From positions 5,058,501-5,122,500 of the forward strand of contig NZ_JAUSZA010000001.1 in assembly GCF_030817215.1 (NCBI RefSeq): a stretch of DNA of 64,000 bases, given 5' to 3'. The notes beneath the pieces are model-generated. The model did no database searches and was not told the DNA's origin. It worked only from the letters and a program-made list of their open reading frames with translations. This DNA comes from Paenibacillus sp. V4I3. GTDB lineage: Bacteria; Bacillota; Bacilli; Paenibacillales; NBRC-103111. How positions within the stretch are numbered: the stretch's first letter is position 1; each line of letters starts with the position of its first letter. Positions 43,930 through 53,301 of the stretch are shown here, piece after piece. Made by a program: the position numbers and the translations under genes.

Positions 43930-46380
43930 AAAGAAATCTTCCTTAAATTGTATGAATTTCGTAATTTTGCACACGAACTAAGTAAGGAAGCACATCGTGC
44001 TCTCGTTCACTTGTTTGTTATGATTAAGATATCAGCCGTCGCTAGGATAGGAGGTGGAGGTTAGTAATTAAGCGGCCTCAATCTAATCGCTGAAGGAGTG
44101 GGAAGCGCTTTCATTTTTTTGTAACAGGTACCTGCAAATTTTACATGTTTACTAATTAGGAGGTTTAATTTTAATGAAGTTGCAGTTCAATCGAGTTCAT
44201 AATTCAAGAATTATGCTTTTCGCTCTTATTTTGGCGGTATTGTTCGCTCAGTTAGGAATAGCAGTGCCAGCTGCTCTTGCAGCCACGAATCTATCGGCAG
44301 GCAAACCAGTCACCGCTACTGGCTATAACGATGTCTATGTGGCGACTAACGTCAATGACGGCAATCAAGCCACATACTGGGAAAGCACGAATAATGCATT
44401 TCCCCAATCGATTCGCGTAGACTTGGGAAGCACGTATTCCGTCAATCAGGTCGTGCTGAAGCTTCCTGTAGGCTGGGGAACGCGGACCCAAACGCTTTCC
44501 GTACTCGGTAGCTTGAATGATTCTACATATACCAATCTCACAGGCTCAGCTAGCTATACATTTAATCCTACAAGCAACAACATTGTGACCATTAATTTCA
44601 CGGCAGCTTCTGCCCGATATGTCAAATTGACAGTCACCGCCAATACAGGCTGGCCTGCTGCGCAGCTTTCCGAATTTGAAGTATACGGAGCTGCGACTGG
44701 GGATACACAGGCGCCGACTGCACCAGCAAATTTGGCGTATACGACGCCTGCTTCTGGTCAAATTAAATTGACGTGGAACGCTTCAACGGATAACGTCGGC
44801 GTAACCGGCTACGACATCTACGCGAATGGCAGTCTGCGCGGAAGTGTAGCTGGCAATGTACTGACTTACACGGATAACCAACCGGATACAGCCACGGTTA
44901 GCTACTACGTTATAGCGATGGATGCAGCAGGTAATGTTTCTGCCGCAAGCAATACAGTAACGCGTAATGGCGTAGTCAACTCCGATACACAGGCGCCGAC
45001 TGCACCAACAAATTTGGCGTACACGACGCCTGCTTCTGGTCAAATTAAATTGACGTGGAACGCTTCAACGGATAACGTCGGCGTAACCGGCTACGACATC
45101 TACGCGAATGGCAGTCTCCGCACTACTGTAGCTGCAAATGTGCTGACTTACACCGATAACCAACCGGATACGGCCACGGTCAGTTACTACGTTATAGCGA
45201 AGGATGCAGCAGGCAATGTCTCTGCCGCAAGCAATACAGTAACGCGTAACGGCAGTGTCGCAAGCGGCACCAACCTCGCTGTGGGCAAAACGATCACAGC
45301 ATCGTCAAGCACGCAAACATTTATCGCAACAAATGCGAATGACGGCAGTGCCACTACATACTGGGAGAGTGGTTCCGGTGCTTATCCGGCTACGCTTGCC
45401 GTTAGCTTGGGCGCAAATGCTTCCATCTCGTCTGTTGCTGTCAAGCTGAACCCAGACCCGGTGTGGGCAACGCGTACGCAAACGATCGAAGTGTTGGGAA
45501 AAGCGCAAGGCAGCACGGCATTCACGACGCTTGTTTCTCCCGCTACATACACGTTTAATCCGTCTTCCGGCAACGTCCTTACAATTCCGGTGACAGCGAT
45601 AGTCAGCGACGTACAATTGAAAATCACGGCGAACTCCGGTGCGCCGGGCGCTCAAGTTGCCGAGTTTGAAGTCATTGGTACCCCAGCTCCGAATCCAGAC
45701 CTGACGATCACTGGCCTGACTTGGACGCCGAATTCGCCAATTGAAACCGACGCCATTACACTTAACGCTGTTGTGAAAAATATCGGCACCGCCTCCTCAA
45801 CGGCGACAACCGTTAACTTTTACGTAGGCACGACGAAAGTCGGATATGCCCCAGTAGCAGCTTTAGCAGCAGGTGCAACGGCTAACGTGTTAGTAAACAT
45901 CGCAGCCCAAGTGGCAGGCAGCTACACACCGACAGCGAAAGTGGACGAGGAGAATGCCGTTTTTGAGCTGAATGAAAGCAATAACAGCTACACAAGCAGC
46001 TCCAATTTGGTTGTAAATGCGGTTCCAAGCTCCGATTTAGTAGGTACCGCTTCATCGGCACCAAGTAATCCAGTAGCCGGCAATATCGTATCCTTTACTG
46101 TAAATCTGAAAAACCAAGGCAACATAGCTTCAGCAAACGGGGCTCATAACGTCACCGTAGCTCTTCAAAATTCTTCTGGTTCAGCCATTCAAACATTTAC
46201 TGGCTCTTATAGCGGTGCCATCGCAGCGGGAGCATCCGTTAATGTAGCCCTTACTGGTACATGGACCGCAGTAAATGGCAGTTTCACGGTAGTTGCAACG
46301 GTTGCAGCCGATGCGAATGAAGTAAGTATGAAACAAGCAAACAACACTAGCACTACAAGCCTTGTTGTCTATGCTGCACG
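43930..46380 (+). repeat. Segmental duplication, copy 2
   Basis: Counterpart of 39950-42110, longer by one internal copy of the FN3 module (about 44970-45250). See that entry. Confidence 0.9.
44099..44113. promoter_or_regulatory. Probable CcpA catabolite-responsive element
   Basis: TGGGAAGCGCTTTCA: its last 14 bases fit TGNAANCGNNNNCA with a single change. Suggests repression of the glucanase by preferred sugars. Confidence 0.55.
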
Positions 46381-48082
46381 TGGTGCGAGCATGCCATATA
46401 CCCGATATGATACGCAGGATGCATCCATCGGTGGTGGTGCCAATGTAAAGTCCGCACCTACATTTGATCAATCGCTTACCGCATCTGAAGCTTCTGGTCA
46501 AAGCTATGTAGCTCTTCCTTCGAACGGCTCCTATGCGCAATGGGTAATCAGACAGGGGGAAGGCGGAGCAGGTGTAACCATGAGATTTACGATGCCAGAT
46601 TCGAGTAACGGCATGGGATTGAACGGTTCGCTTGACGTTTATGTAAACGGCGTTAAAACCAAAACCGTTTCGTTGACATCCTACTATAGCTGGCAATATT
46701 TCTCCAGTGACCAGCCTGCAGATGCGCCTGGCGGTGGACGTCCGCTTTTCCGTTTTGATGAAGTGCACTTTAAACTGGATACAGCCCTCCACCAAGGAGA
46801 TACGATCCGTATACAGAAGAACAATGGAGACAGCTTAGAATATGGCGTTGACTTCCTCGAAATTGAGGCAATTCCTACCGCTATTGCACGTCCGGCTAAC
46901 TCGGTCTCTGTAACCGATTACGGTGCCGTTCCGAACGATGGACTAGATGATCTTGCAGCTTTTAACTCTGCTGTCAGTGCAGCTGTTTCATCTGGAAAAA
47001 CGTTGTACATTCCAGAAGGAACGTTCCATCTTAGCAGCATGTGGCAGATCGGTACTGCCAGCAACATGATTAATAACCTAACGATTACGGGTGCAGGCAT
47101 TTGGTTTACAAACATCCTATTTACGAATTCAAATGCGGCTGGCGGCGGCATCTCGTTCCGTATCAGCGGTCAACTTGATTTCAGTAACGTATATATGAAC
47201 TCGAATCTCCGTTCGCGTTATAACCAAAATGCCATATACAAAGCATTTATGGATAACTTCGGGACAAACTCCAGAATTCACGACATCTGGGAAGAACACT
47301 TTGAGTGTGGTTTCTGGGTAGCCGATTATGCTCACACGCCAGCTATTCATGCCGATGGTCTGCTGATTGAAAACAGCCGTGTCAGAAACAATCTTGCCGA
47401 CGGCATTAACTTCTGTCAAGGAACGAGCAACTCAACAGTACGCAATTCAAGCTTGCGCAATAACGGCGATGATGCTCTCGCTGTTTGGACAGATAACACC
47501 AATGGCGCTGTAATGGGTGTAAATGATACCTTCACCTTCAACACAATTGAGAATAACTGGCGCGCAGGTGCTATTGCATTCTTCGGAGGAAGCGGACACA
47601 AAGCTACTAACAACTTAATTGTAGATACTGTTGGTGGTTCCGGTTTCCGAATGAACACTGTATTCCCGGGTTACCATTTCCAAAACAACACCGGTATCGT
47701 GTTCTCGGATAATACCCTAATTAACACGGGTACTAGTCAAGATCTTTACAATGGGGAACGTGGTGCGATCGATCTAGAAGCTTCCTCGGATCCTATACAA
47801 AATCTGACTGTCTCCAACGTTACTATTCTTAATACGCAACGTGATGCAGTTCAATTTGGTTATAGTGGTGGATTCCAGAATATCAACTTTAATAACGTTA
47901 CTATTGACGGTACTGGTCTCGATGGGGTGACAACTTCACGCTTTGCAGGACAACATAAAGGTGCTGCTATCTATACGTACACGAATAATGGTTCTGCAAC
48001 GTTTACTGGATTGACGACCAAGAATATTGCTTATCCTAGTCTCTACTTCATTCAGACCGGTTTTAATTTAACAATTAAATAA
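44174..48082 (+). CDS. Secreted multidomain GH87 alpha-1,3-glucanase, extra FN3 module
   Basis: 1302 aa. The first 700 residues repeat the architecture of the gene at 40186 (signal peptide, discoidin, FN3, discoidin, two CARDB) with a second FN3 copy inserted. Then a different CBM-like module (YTRYDTQDASIGGG..., GMGLNGSLDVYVNGVKTKTVSL) that resembles the one in the giant enzyme at 33317, and a GH87 beta-helix (VTDYGAVPNDGLDDLAAF). Asp triad: ADG Asp at 1076 and DD at 1099-1100. So its N-terminal half was copied from its neighbour, while its C-terminal half is closer to the first enzyme. Confidence 0.88.
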   Translation: MKLQFNRVHNSRIMLFALILAVLFAQLGIAVPAALAATNLSAGKPVTATGYNDVYVATNVNDGNQATYWESTNNAFPQSIRVDLGSTYSVNQVVLKLPVGWGTRTQTLSVLGSLNDSTYTNLTGSASYTFNPTSNNIVTINFTAASARYVKLTVTANTGWPAAQLSEFEVYGAATGDTQAPTAPANLAYTTPASGQIKLTWNASTDNVGVTGYDIYANGSLRGSVAGNVLTYTDNQPDTATVSYYVIAMDAAGNVSAASNTVTRNGVVNSDTQAPTAPTNLAYTTPASGQIKLTWNASTDNVGVTGYDIYANGSLRTTVAANVLTYTDNQPDTATVSYYVIAKDAAGNVSAASNTVTRNGSVASGTNLAVGKTITASSSTQTFIATNANDGSATTYWESGSGAYPATLAVSLGANASISSVAVKLNPDPVWATRTQTIEVLGKAQGSTAFTTLVSPATYTFNPSSGNVLTIPVTAIVSDVQLKITANSGAPGAQVAEFEVIGTPAPNPDLTITGLTWTPNSPIETDAITLNAVVKNIGTASSTATTVNFYVGTTKVGYAPVAALAAGATANVLVNIAAQVAGSYTPTAKVDEENAVFELNESNNSYTSSSNLVVNAVPSSDLVGTASSAPSNPVAGNIVSFTVNLKNQGNIASANGAHNVTVALQNSSGSAIQTFTGSYSGAIAAGASVNVALTGTWTAVNGSFTVVATVAADANEVSMKQANNTSTTSLVVYAARGASMPYTRYDTQDASIGGGANVKSAPTFDQSLTASEASGQSYVALPSNGSYAQWVIRQGEGGAGVTMRFTMPDSSNGMGLNGSLDVYVNGVKTKTVSLTSYYSWQYFSSDQPADAPGGGRPLFRFDEVHFKLDTALHQGDTIRIQKNNGDSLEYGVDFLEIEAIPTAIARPANSVSVTDYGAVPNDGLDDLAAFNSAVSAAVSSGKTLYIPEGTFHLSSMWQIGTASNMINNLTITGAGIWFTNILFTNSNAAGGGISFRISGQLDFSNVYMNSNLRSRYNQNAIYKAFMDNFGTNSRIHDIWEEHFECGFWVADYAHTPAIHADGLLIENSRVRNNLADGINFCQGTSNSTVRNSSLRNNGDDALAVWTDNTNGAVMGVNDTFTFNTIENNWRAGAIAFFGGSGHKATNNLIVDTVGGSGFRMNTVFPGYHFQNNTGIVFSDNTLINTGTSQDLYNGERGAIDLEASSDPIQNLTVSNVTILNTQRDAVQFGYSGGFQNINFNNVTIDGTGLDGVTTSRFAGQHKGAAIYTYTNNGSATFTGLTTKNIAYPSLYFIQTGFNLTIK

Positions 48083-48103
48083 GTCAAATTCATGTTTGTC
48101 GGC

Positions 48104-48134
48104 GGCGAGGAGGTCATTAAAACTCCTCGCCTTT
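48104..48134 (+). terminator. Terminator of the third GH87 gene
   Basis: GGCGAGGAG and CTCCTCGCC enclose 10 bases, followed by TTTG. Confidence 0.75.
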
Positions 48135-48311
48135 GTAATCCACTTAAGTCCGAGCCAGCTTAATGGACAAGTAGGGGAGATAGGCTGTTTAAATTGTTTA
48201 TCCTCACAATTCGGAACATAAGACACAATAACCGTAATAAAACACATGTTAATTGCCATTTGTTGTACAATAAAATGGTATTGATGCATAAAAGGATAGT
48301 GAGGTGGCCGC

Positions 48312-49634
48312 ATGGTTAATATTTTGGTTGTAGATGACGAGCCGATGATTTGTAAAGGCGTGGCTACCATATTGAAACAGTCGAATCTGGACATCGCTGA
48401 GGTGTTTATCGCATATAACGGTTTTGAAGCGTTGGATTTTATACATTTGGAGAAAATCGATCTTGTTTTTACGGATATACAGATGGAAAAGATGAACGGT
48501 ATTGAATTAATTGAAAATATATTCATGAAAGATCCTACGATTCCAATCGTCATTTTATCCGCCCATGGCGAGTTTGAGTACGCACAGAAGGCGATCCGTT
48601 TCGGAGCCAAGGAATATTTGGTCAAGCCGATAACGTCGCCTCATCTCATTTCGGTAGCAGCTAAGTTGCTGGGGGAGAAGAAAGAGAAGCAGCGGCATTT
48701 CTCGAATTGGGAGAGCAGCCGAACCCTGTCAGAGCATACGTCGCTCGAGATGAATTATTACTTGAATGAGCTTGTCACCGGAACGGTCCATGAATCCGAG
48801 GTACCTGCCATTATGGAGAAGCTTGGAACCCGAATGAGGGGTACGCATTACAGCATGTTAGTGATCAAATTATCCCTAGATCGAGGCGGCATTCATGATC
48901 AGGAAATATCGACGCTGAAGGACCGTAGTCTTCTGAAGTACGCCGCTTTGAATATTATTGAGGAGACCGTGAATCAGTGGTGTCATCTTGTTTTTAATAC
49001 GCATAATTCTACTTTCTCCTTGCTGCTGCAAATTCCTGAAGAGGAGATTAGGGGTTCTCAGAGCATTAATCAATTGTTGATGGTCGCCCAGATGAGTCAC
49101 ACGAATTTGCAGAAATACGTCAATGTCAAATGTCAGATTGGGATCAGCCGCATTCGGGAGGGTATCACACAGCTGCCTGTTATCTATCAAGAAGCTCTGG
49201 AAAGCTTGGCTTGGAGCGAAACACACAAAGGGCATCATATGTTCTACATTGAGGATATTGGCAAAACGACGAACGAGCAGAATTTAACAAACACGCAGGT
49301 TGACGAGGCTAATAACCGAATTGTTTATGAGACAAAAACCTATATTGAAGGACACTTCTGTGATAAAGGCCTGAAGCTTCAAGATATCGCCGATGCTGTG
49401 CATTTAAGCCCTAATTATTTGAGTTATTTGTTTAAAAAAGTGATGGGAGTCAACATTTGGGACTATGTGACCAAGCTTCGTATGGAAAAAGGGAAGCAAT
49501 TGATTCTGACCACGGACAAACGCAGGTACGAAATTTCGGAGGAAATCGGTTACGAATCACCAGAGCATTTCAGTAAAATTTTTAAAAAACATTTCGGGTT
49601 GAATATTTCGGAGTTAAAACATACGGGTCCGTAA
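48312..49634 (+). CDS. Response regulator with AraC-type DNA-binding domain (YesN-like)
   Basis: 440 aa. REC domain 1-120: acidic pair DD at 8-9, phosphoacceptor Asp55 in LVFTDIQM, Ser/Thr in ILSAHG and Lys in YLVKPI. Central helical region, then two AraC helix-turn-helix motifs at the C-terminus (LKLQDIADAVHLSPNYLSYLFKK and RRYEISEEIGYESPEHFSKIFKKHFG). Pairs with YesM-like kinases, here the gene at 53302. Likely activates the glucanase and importer genes in response to glucan oligosaccharides. Confidence 0.92.
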   Translation: MVNILVVDDEPMICKGVATILKQSNLDIAEVFIAYNGFEALDFIHLEKIDLVFTDIQMEKMNGIELIENIFMKDPTIPIVILSAHGEFEYAQKAIRFGAKEYLVKPITSPHLISVAAKLLGEKKEKQRHFSNWESSRTLSEHTSLEMNYYLNELVTGTVHESEVPAIMEKLGTRMRGTHYSMLVIKLSLDRGGIHDQEISTLKDRSLLKYAALNIIEETVNQWCHLVFNTHNSTFSLLLQIPEEEIRGSQSINQLLMVAQMSHTNLQKYVNVKCQIGISRIREGITQLPVIYQEALESLAWSETHKGHHMFYIEDIGKTTNEQNLTNTQVDEANNRIVYETKTYIEGHFCDKGLKLQDIADAVHLSPNYLSYLFKKVMGVNIWDYVTKLRMEKGKQLILTTDKRRYEISEEIGYESPEHFSKIFKKHFGLNISELKHTGP

Positions 49635-49745
49635 GATGCGACATGATTAGCGTAACAGGACACATCGTCGCTCTTGGCGGTTCCCTTTATAATCGAAAGT
49701 GTAGGAACTAACATTTGATGAAACGATTCGAAAGGGGAACCAAAC

Positions 49746-51167
49746 ATGAAAGCTAAAAAGGCTTCAGCCATCAGTGCGATTGCATTGACCGTTTTACTCG
49801 CAGGATGTGGTACGAACAGTACCACGACTAGCACAACAAGCAGTCCCGCCTCAGCAAAGGAAACAGCAGCAGCAACAGCAACGCCTGCAGCCAAAAAAGT
49901 GACAATTACAGCCCAAGGCTTCAAGCCTGACCAGAAGGAAAAGAATGACCAGCTTGACCAGCGGATCAGCCGCTTTAAGGCGAAAACCCCGAATGTTGAT
50001 TTCAAGAAAGACGACTGGCAGTACAACCCGTTGGAAATTGGGATCAAAATGGCTTCGAATAGCGCGCCAACCGAATATACGACGTATGCAACAGAAGGTA
50101 AAGTGCTCGTCGACAAGAAATGGGTCGCTGATATTACCGATTCGATCAATGCCTGGGAACATGCTAAGGACATGAATGATCTTCTTTCCAAACCGTTTGT
50201 GGTGAATGGTAAAACGTATGGAGTTCCCATCGACGGTTACGTGATGACCATTACGCTAAACAAGAAGCTTTTCAAAGATAAAGGTGTCGAGCTGCCTCCA
50301 ATGGATTGGACGTGGGACGATCTGTTAACGGCAGCGAGAAAGATTAATGATCCGGCCAAAGGCATCGCGGGCTTTATTCCTATGGGTAAAGGACCGGAAG
50401 CAGGCTGGAACTGGACGAATTTCCTTTACGCAGCTGGCGGCGATGTACAGAAGCTCGATAACGGTAAAGTAGTAAGCGTGTTCAATTCGGATGCTGGTGT
50501 GAAAGCGCTTGAATTTTATAAAAAGCTAAAAGACGAGAACTTAATTCCTCAGAACTGGGCCTTAGGTTATGGCGACGCATTGAGCGCTTTCTCTCAAGGA
50601 CGCGGTGCGATGGTGATGTGCGGAAGCGGCAACGCGGCAGATGCTGCGATCAATGAAGGCGGTATTAGCAAAGAGGATATGGTCGTATATCCAATGCCTT
50701 CGATCACGAAAGGCGGCAAGCATACGGGCGTTCTTGGCGGTAACTATCGTGTTATCAATCCGAAGAGTGACAAGGAACAACAGCAAGTTGCTTTCAAATG
50801 GATTACGGATGAGTACTTCACAGACGATTTCTTAAATTCCACGAAAAAAGAAATCGAAGACCGTAAAGGGAAAAACCGTGTCTACATTCCACAACCGATT
50901 AACTACTGGAAGGATTCCTCTGATTTCGGCAAAAAGTATACCGATTTACTGGCCAAATATGACAACGTATTTAAATACGATCCACAATTGCTGAGCCTAT
51001 GGGATGGTAAGCCTGAAGCACAGTATGAAGCACAGAAATATTATACCGAGATGGCTAATGTGATCCAAAAAGTGTTCACAACCAAAGATGTTGATTTGAA
51101 AAAGACGTTGGTTGATGCATCGAATAAAGTGCAAACGGAAGTATTTGACAAAGTGAAAGTCGAATAG
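49746..51167 (+). CDS. Sugar ABC transporter substrate-binding lipoprotein (family 1)
   Basis: 473 aa, ATG after AAAGGGGAAC. Signal peptide with lipobox LLAGC (Cys21), a Thr/Ser/Ala-rich spacer to about 50, then a family 1 solute-binding fold (ANSAPTEYTTYATEGKVLV, YGVPIDGYVMTITLNKKLFKDKGVELP, WTWDDLLTAARKI, GRGAMVMCGSGNA). Expected to bind alpha-1,3-linked glucooligosaccharides produced by the upstream enzymes; ligand inferred from context only. Confidence 0.9.
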   Translation: MKAKKASAISAIALTVLLAGCGTNSTTTSTTSSPASAKETAAATATPAAKKVTITAQGFKPDQKEKNDQLDQRISRFKAKTPNVDFKKDDWQYNPLEIGIKMASNSAPTEYTTYATEGKVLVDKKWVADITDSINAWEHAKDMNDLLSKPFVVNGKTYGVPIDGYVMTITLNKKLFKDKGVELPPMDWTWDDLLTAARKINDPAKGIAGFIPMGKGPEAGWNWTNFLYAAGGDVQKLDNGKVVSVFNSDAGVKALEFYKKLKDENLIPQNWALGYGDALSAFSQGRGAMVMCGSGNAADAAINEGGISKEDMVVYPMPSITKGGKHTGVLGGNYRVINPKSDKEQQQVAFKWITDEYFTDDFLNSTKKEIEDRKGKNRVYIPQPINYWKDSSDFGKKYTDLLAKYDNVFKYDPQLLSLWDGKPEAQYEAQKYYTEMANVIQKVFTTKDVDLKKTLVDASNKVQTEVFDKVKVE

Positions 51168-51180
51168 CACCGGAACATCG

Positions 51181-51214
51181 GATCTAAGCCGTTTAACGGT
51201 TTAGGTCTGATTTT
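51181..51214 (+). terminator. Intra-operon attenuating hairpin
   Basis: GATCTAAGCCGT pairs with ACGGTTTAGGTC, then TGATTTT. A second small hairpin ACGGC-GTA-GCCGT lies at 51290-51302. They would make the binding protein more abundant than the permeases, as is usual in such operons. Confidence 0.6.
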
Positions 51215-51362
51215 ATAAAAATATAGAATTTATATGTTTCACACGATAAGTCGACTATATTTCTGGATAAACGCACTGGTCCTAAGAGGACGGCGTAGCC
51301 GTTTATTTTGGCGTATGCTTTCGAAGTAAGTTTTCTAACGAAAACTTTAAGGAGTGTTCAAC

Positions 51363-52274
51363 ATGGATGCAGAATTGAGTGTTCGACCTGTCGTAGCGAG
51401 TAGTACGGTGAAGAAGAAAATCAACTGGTATTTGTGGGGGACGCTGTTTGTCCTTCCAGAAATCGTGTTATTTATAGTATTTTTATGGGTGCCGATTTTT
51501 AAAGGGATTTTCTACAGCTTTTACAATATTGATTTTGTTGATGGCAATCATTTCATTGGCTTGGCTAACTATTTAAGTATTTTTCAAGATGGACTGCTGC
51601 TCACCTCGATTAAAAATACGTTGTACTATATGGGCTTAGGCGTCCTAGTCGGTTTCTGGGTACCGCCGCTTATCGCAATCGTCGTCTCCGAATTGAAATG
51701 GTTTCAGGGGGCAGCCCGCATTATTGGCTATTTGCCAAGTGCCGTTCCGGCTATCGTTCTCTATGGGATGTGGCAGTGGTTTTTTGATGCCGTGGGCCCA
51801 ATTAACAGCCTTTTACAAACGCTCGGTATTCCAAAAGTGGAGTTCTTCAGTCCAAAGATGGCCATGGGTTCTATTGTTCTGCTAGAAACGTGGCAAAGCT
51901 TTGGCGCGGCCACTCTCATCTATATCGCTGCTGTCGTAGGTATTCCTAGGGACATTTACGAAGCGGCTGAGATTGATGGCGCCAGTGTCTGGCAGCGTAT
52001 CCGCCATATCACCTTGCCAAGTATCAAGACATTGATGCTGCTTCTGCTTCTCTTGCAGTTGATCACGACTTCACAGGGCTTTCAAGCACAATTATCGATG
52101 ACCGACGGGGGACCAAATAATGCGACGCTAACGTACCTGCTGTGGATGAATCATACGGCGTTCCGTGATCTTGATTTTGGGAAAGCGAGTGCAATGGGCA
52201 GCTTAATGTTTTTCGTTTTAATCTTACTGTCTGTGCTTTACAATCTGCTGCAGCGTAGAGGTGAGAAGGCATGA
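51363..52274 (+). CDS. Sugar ABC transporter permease (MalF/UgpA type)
   Basis: 303 aa from ATG 51363, with TTAAGGAG upstream (the GTG at 51354 is inside the site). Six membrane helices; EAA loop EAAEIDGASVWQRIRHITLPSI. Its last codons overlap the start of the second permease. Confidence 0.93.
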   Translation: MDAELSVRPVVASSTVKKKINWYLWGTLFVLPEIVLFIVFLWVPIFKGIFYSFYNIDFVDGNHFIGLANYLSIFQDGLLLTSIKNTLYYMGLGVLVGFWVPPLIAIVVSELKWFQGAARIIGYLPSAVPAIVLYGMWQWFFDAVGPINSLLQTLGIPKVEFFSPKMAMGSIVLLETWQSFGAATLIYIAAVVGIPRDIYEAAEIDGASVWQRIRHITLPSIKTLMLLLLLLQLITTSQGFQAQLSMTDGGPNNATLTYLLWMNHTAFRDLDFGKASAMGSLMFFVLILLSVLYNLLQRRGEKA

Positions 52275-53152
52275 AGCGAGATGAACGTGGCATTATTTCG
52301 CCATATGATATGAAAAAAGGCGCTGTGAAAGCCGGTTACACCCTCATGGTGCTGCTGATGATCGTCATTGGCATTACGACGTTATACCCGTTTTTCAATA
52401 CCTTTTTTGGTTCACTCAAAACACGTGAGGAATTCTTTGCCTTTCCGCCGACCTTTTTTCCGAAAAGCTGGATTTGGACCAATTACAATGATGCGTGGAA
52501 CGGGTTCGATTTGCCATTACTGACTTTCTTGAAGAATACGATATTCATCTACATGGGAAATGTCGTATGCTCGCTGCTCCTAATTGGTTTAGCTGCCTAC
52601 GCGTTGTCACATTTGAGGGTACCGTTCAAGAGATGGGTGACGCTCTTTTTCTTAGCGACTCTGTTGATACCGCCAGCCACCTATATCGTTCCTAACTTTA
52701 TGAACCTGAAAAGCTTGGGCATGATCAATACGTACTGGGCCTTCTGGCTGCCGGCTGCAGCGAATGCTTATTTCATGCTTCTGCTCAAAAACTTCTTCGA
52801 TGGCATTCACAAAGAAATTCTGGAGGCAGCGAGAATCGATGGGGCGAGTGAATTCAATTCATTCATTAAAATTGCTGTCCCACTTTCAACTCCCATTATT
52901 GGGACTCTGCTGATTCTGTCCTTTTCGACAACATGGAACGAGTTCTACTGGCCTAGTATTGTGATGACAGAAAAGGAGATGTACCCGCTTGCCACAGGGA
53001 TTTATCGGTATGTGGTGTACTCAACCTCGGTTATTCCGTGGAGTGTACGGTTTGCTATCTTGACATTGGCGATGCTGCCGCCGGTTGCTTTTTTTCTCAT
53101 TTTCCAAAAATTTATCATACGTGGGTTAACCGTTTCCAGTGTCAAAGGTTAG
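52271..53152 (+). CDS. Sugar ABC transporter permease (MalG type)
   Basis: 293 aa, starting in the ATGA overlap with the previous gene. Six membrane helices; EAA loop EAARIDGASEFNSFIKIAVPLS. No ATPase gene is present in the locus; importers of this class in Bacillota usually share a general MsmX-like ATPase encoded elsewhere. Confidence 0.93.
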   Translation: MKRDERGIISPYDMKKGAVKAGYTLMVLLMIVIGITTLYPFFNTFFGSLKTREEFFAFPPTFFPKSWIWTNYNDAWNGFDLPLLTFLKNTIFIYMGNVVCSLLLIGLAAYALSHLRVPFKRWVTLFFLATLLIPPATYIVPNFMNLKSLGMINTYWAFWLPAAANAYFMLLLKNFFDGIHKEILEAARIDGASEFNSFIKIAVPLSTPIIGTLLILSFSTTWNEFYWPSIVMTEKEMYPLATGIYRYVVYSTSVIPWSVRFAILTLAMLPPVAFFLIFQKFIIRGLTVSSVKG

Positions 53153-53159
53153 GTCAAAG

Positions 53160-53199
53160 AACGCCCCTCAGAATGCTTATTCTGAAGGCGTTTTCTTTT
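53160..53199 (+). terminator. Terminator of the importer operon
   Basis: AACGCC...CAGAAT-GCTT-ATTCTG...GGCGTT followed by TTCTTTT. Confidence 0.85.
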
Positions 53200-53301
53200 G
53201 CTTAAAGGAGATTGCGACCGTTATAGCGAAGCTAAGTGTGCAATGAGACGGCTAGGAGTAATAATCTCCGAGGATACGGCTTGAAAGGAAGGAATGTCGG
53301 C

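Noticed and set aside
49660..49700. Sigma-A promoter TATAAT at 49688 for the binding protein gene
   Set aside because: TATAAT is present, but no -35 hexamer lies at the right spacing; it might be activator-dependent, so I did not list it as a feature.
49851..50230. Minus-strand frames opposite the sugar-binding protein and the glucanase genes
   Set aside because: They are antisense shadows of long genes with strong GC-skewed codons and lack ribosome sites.
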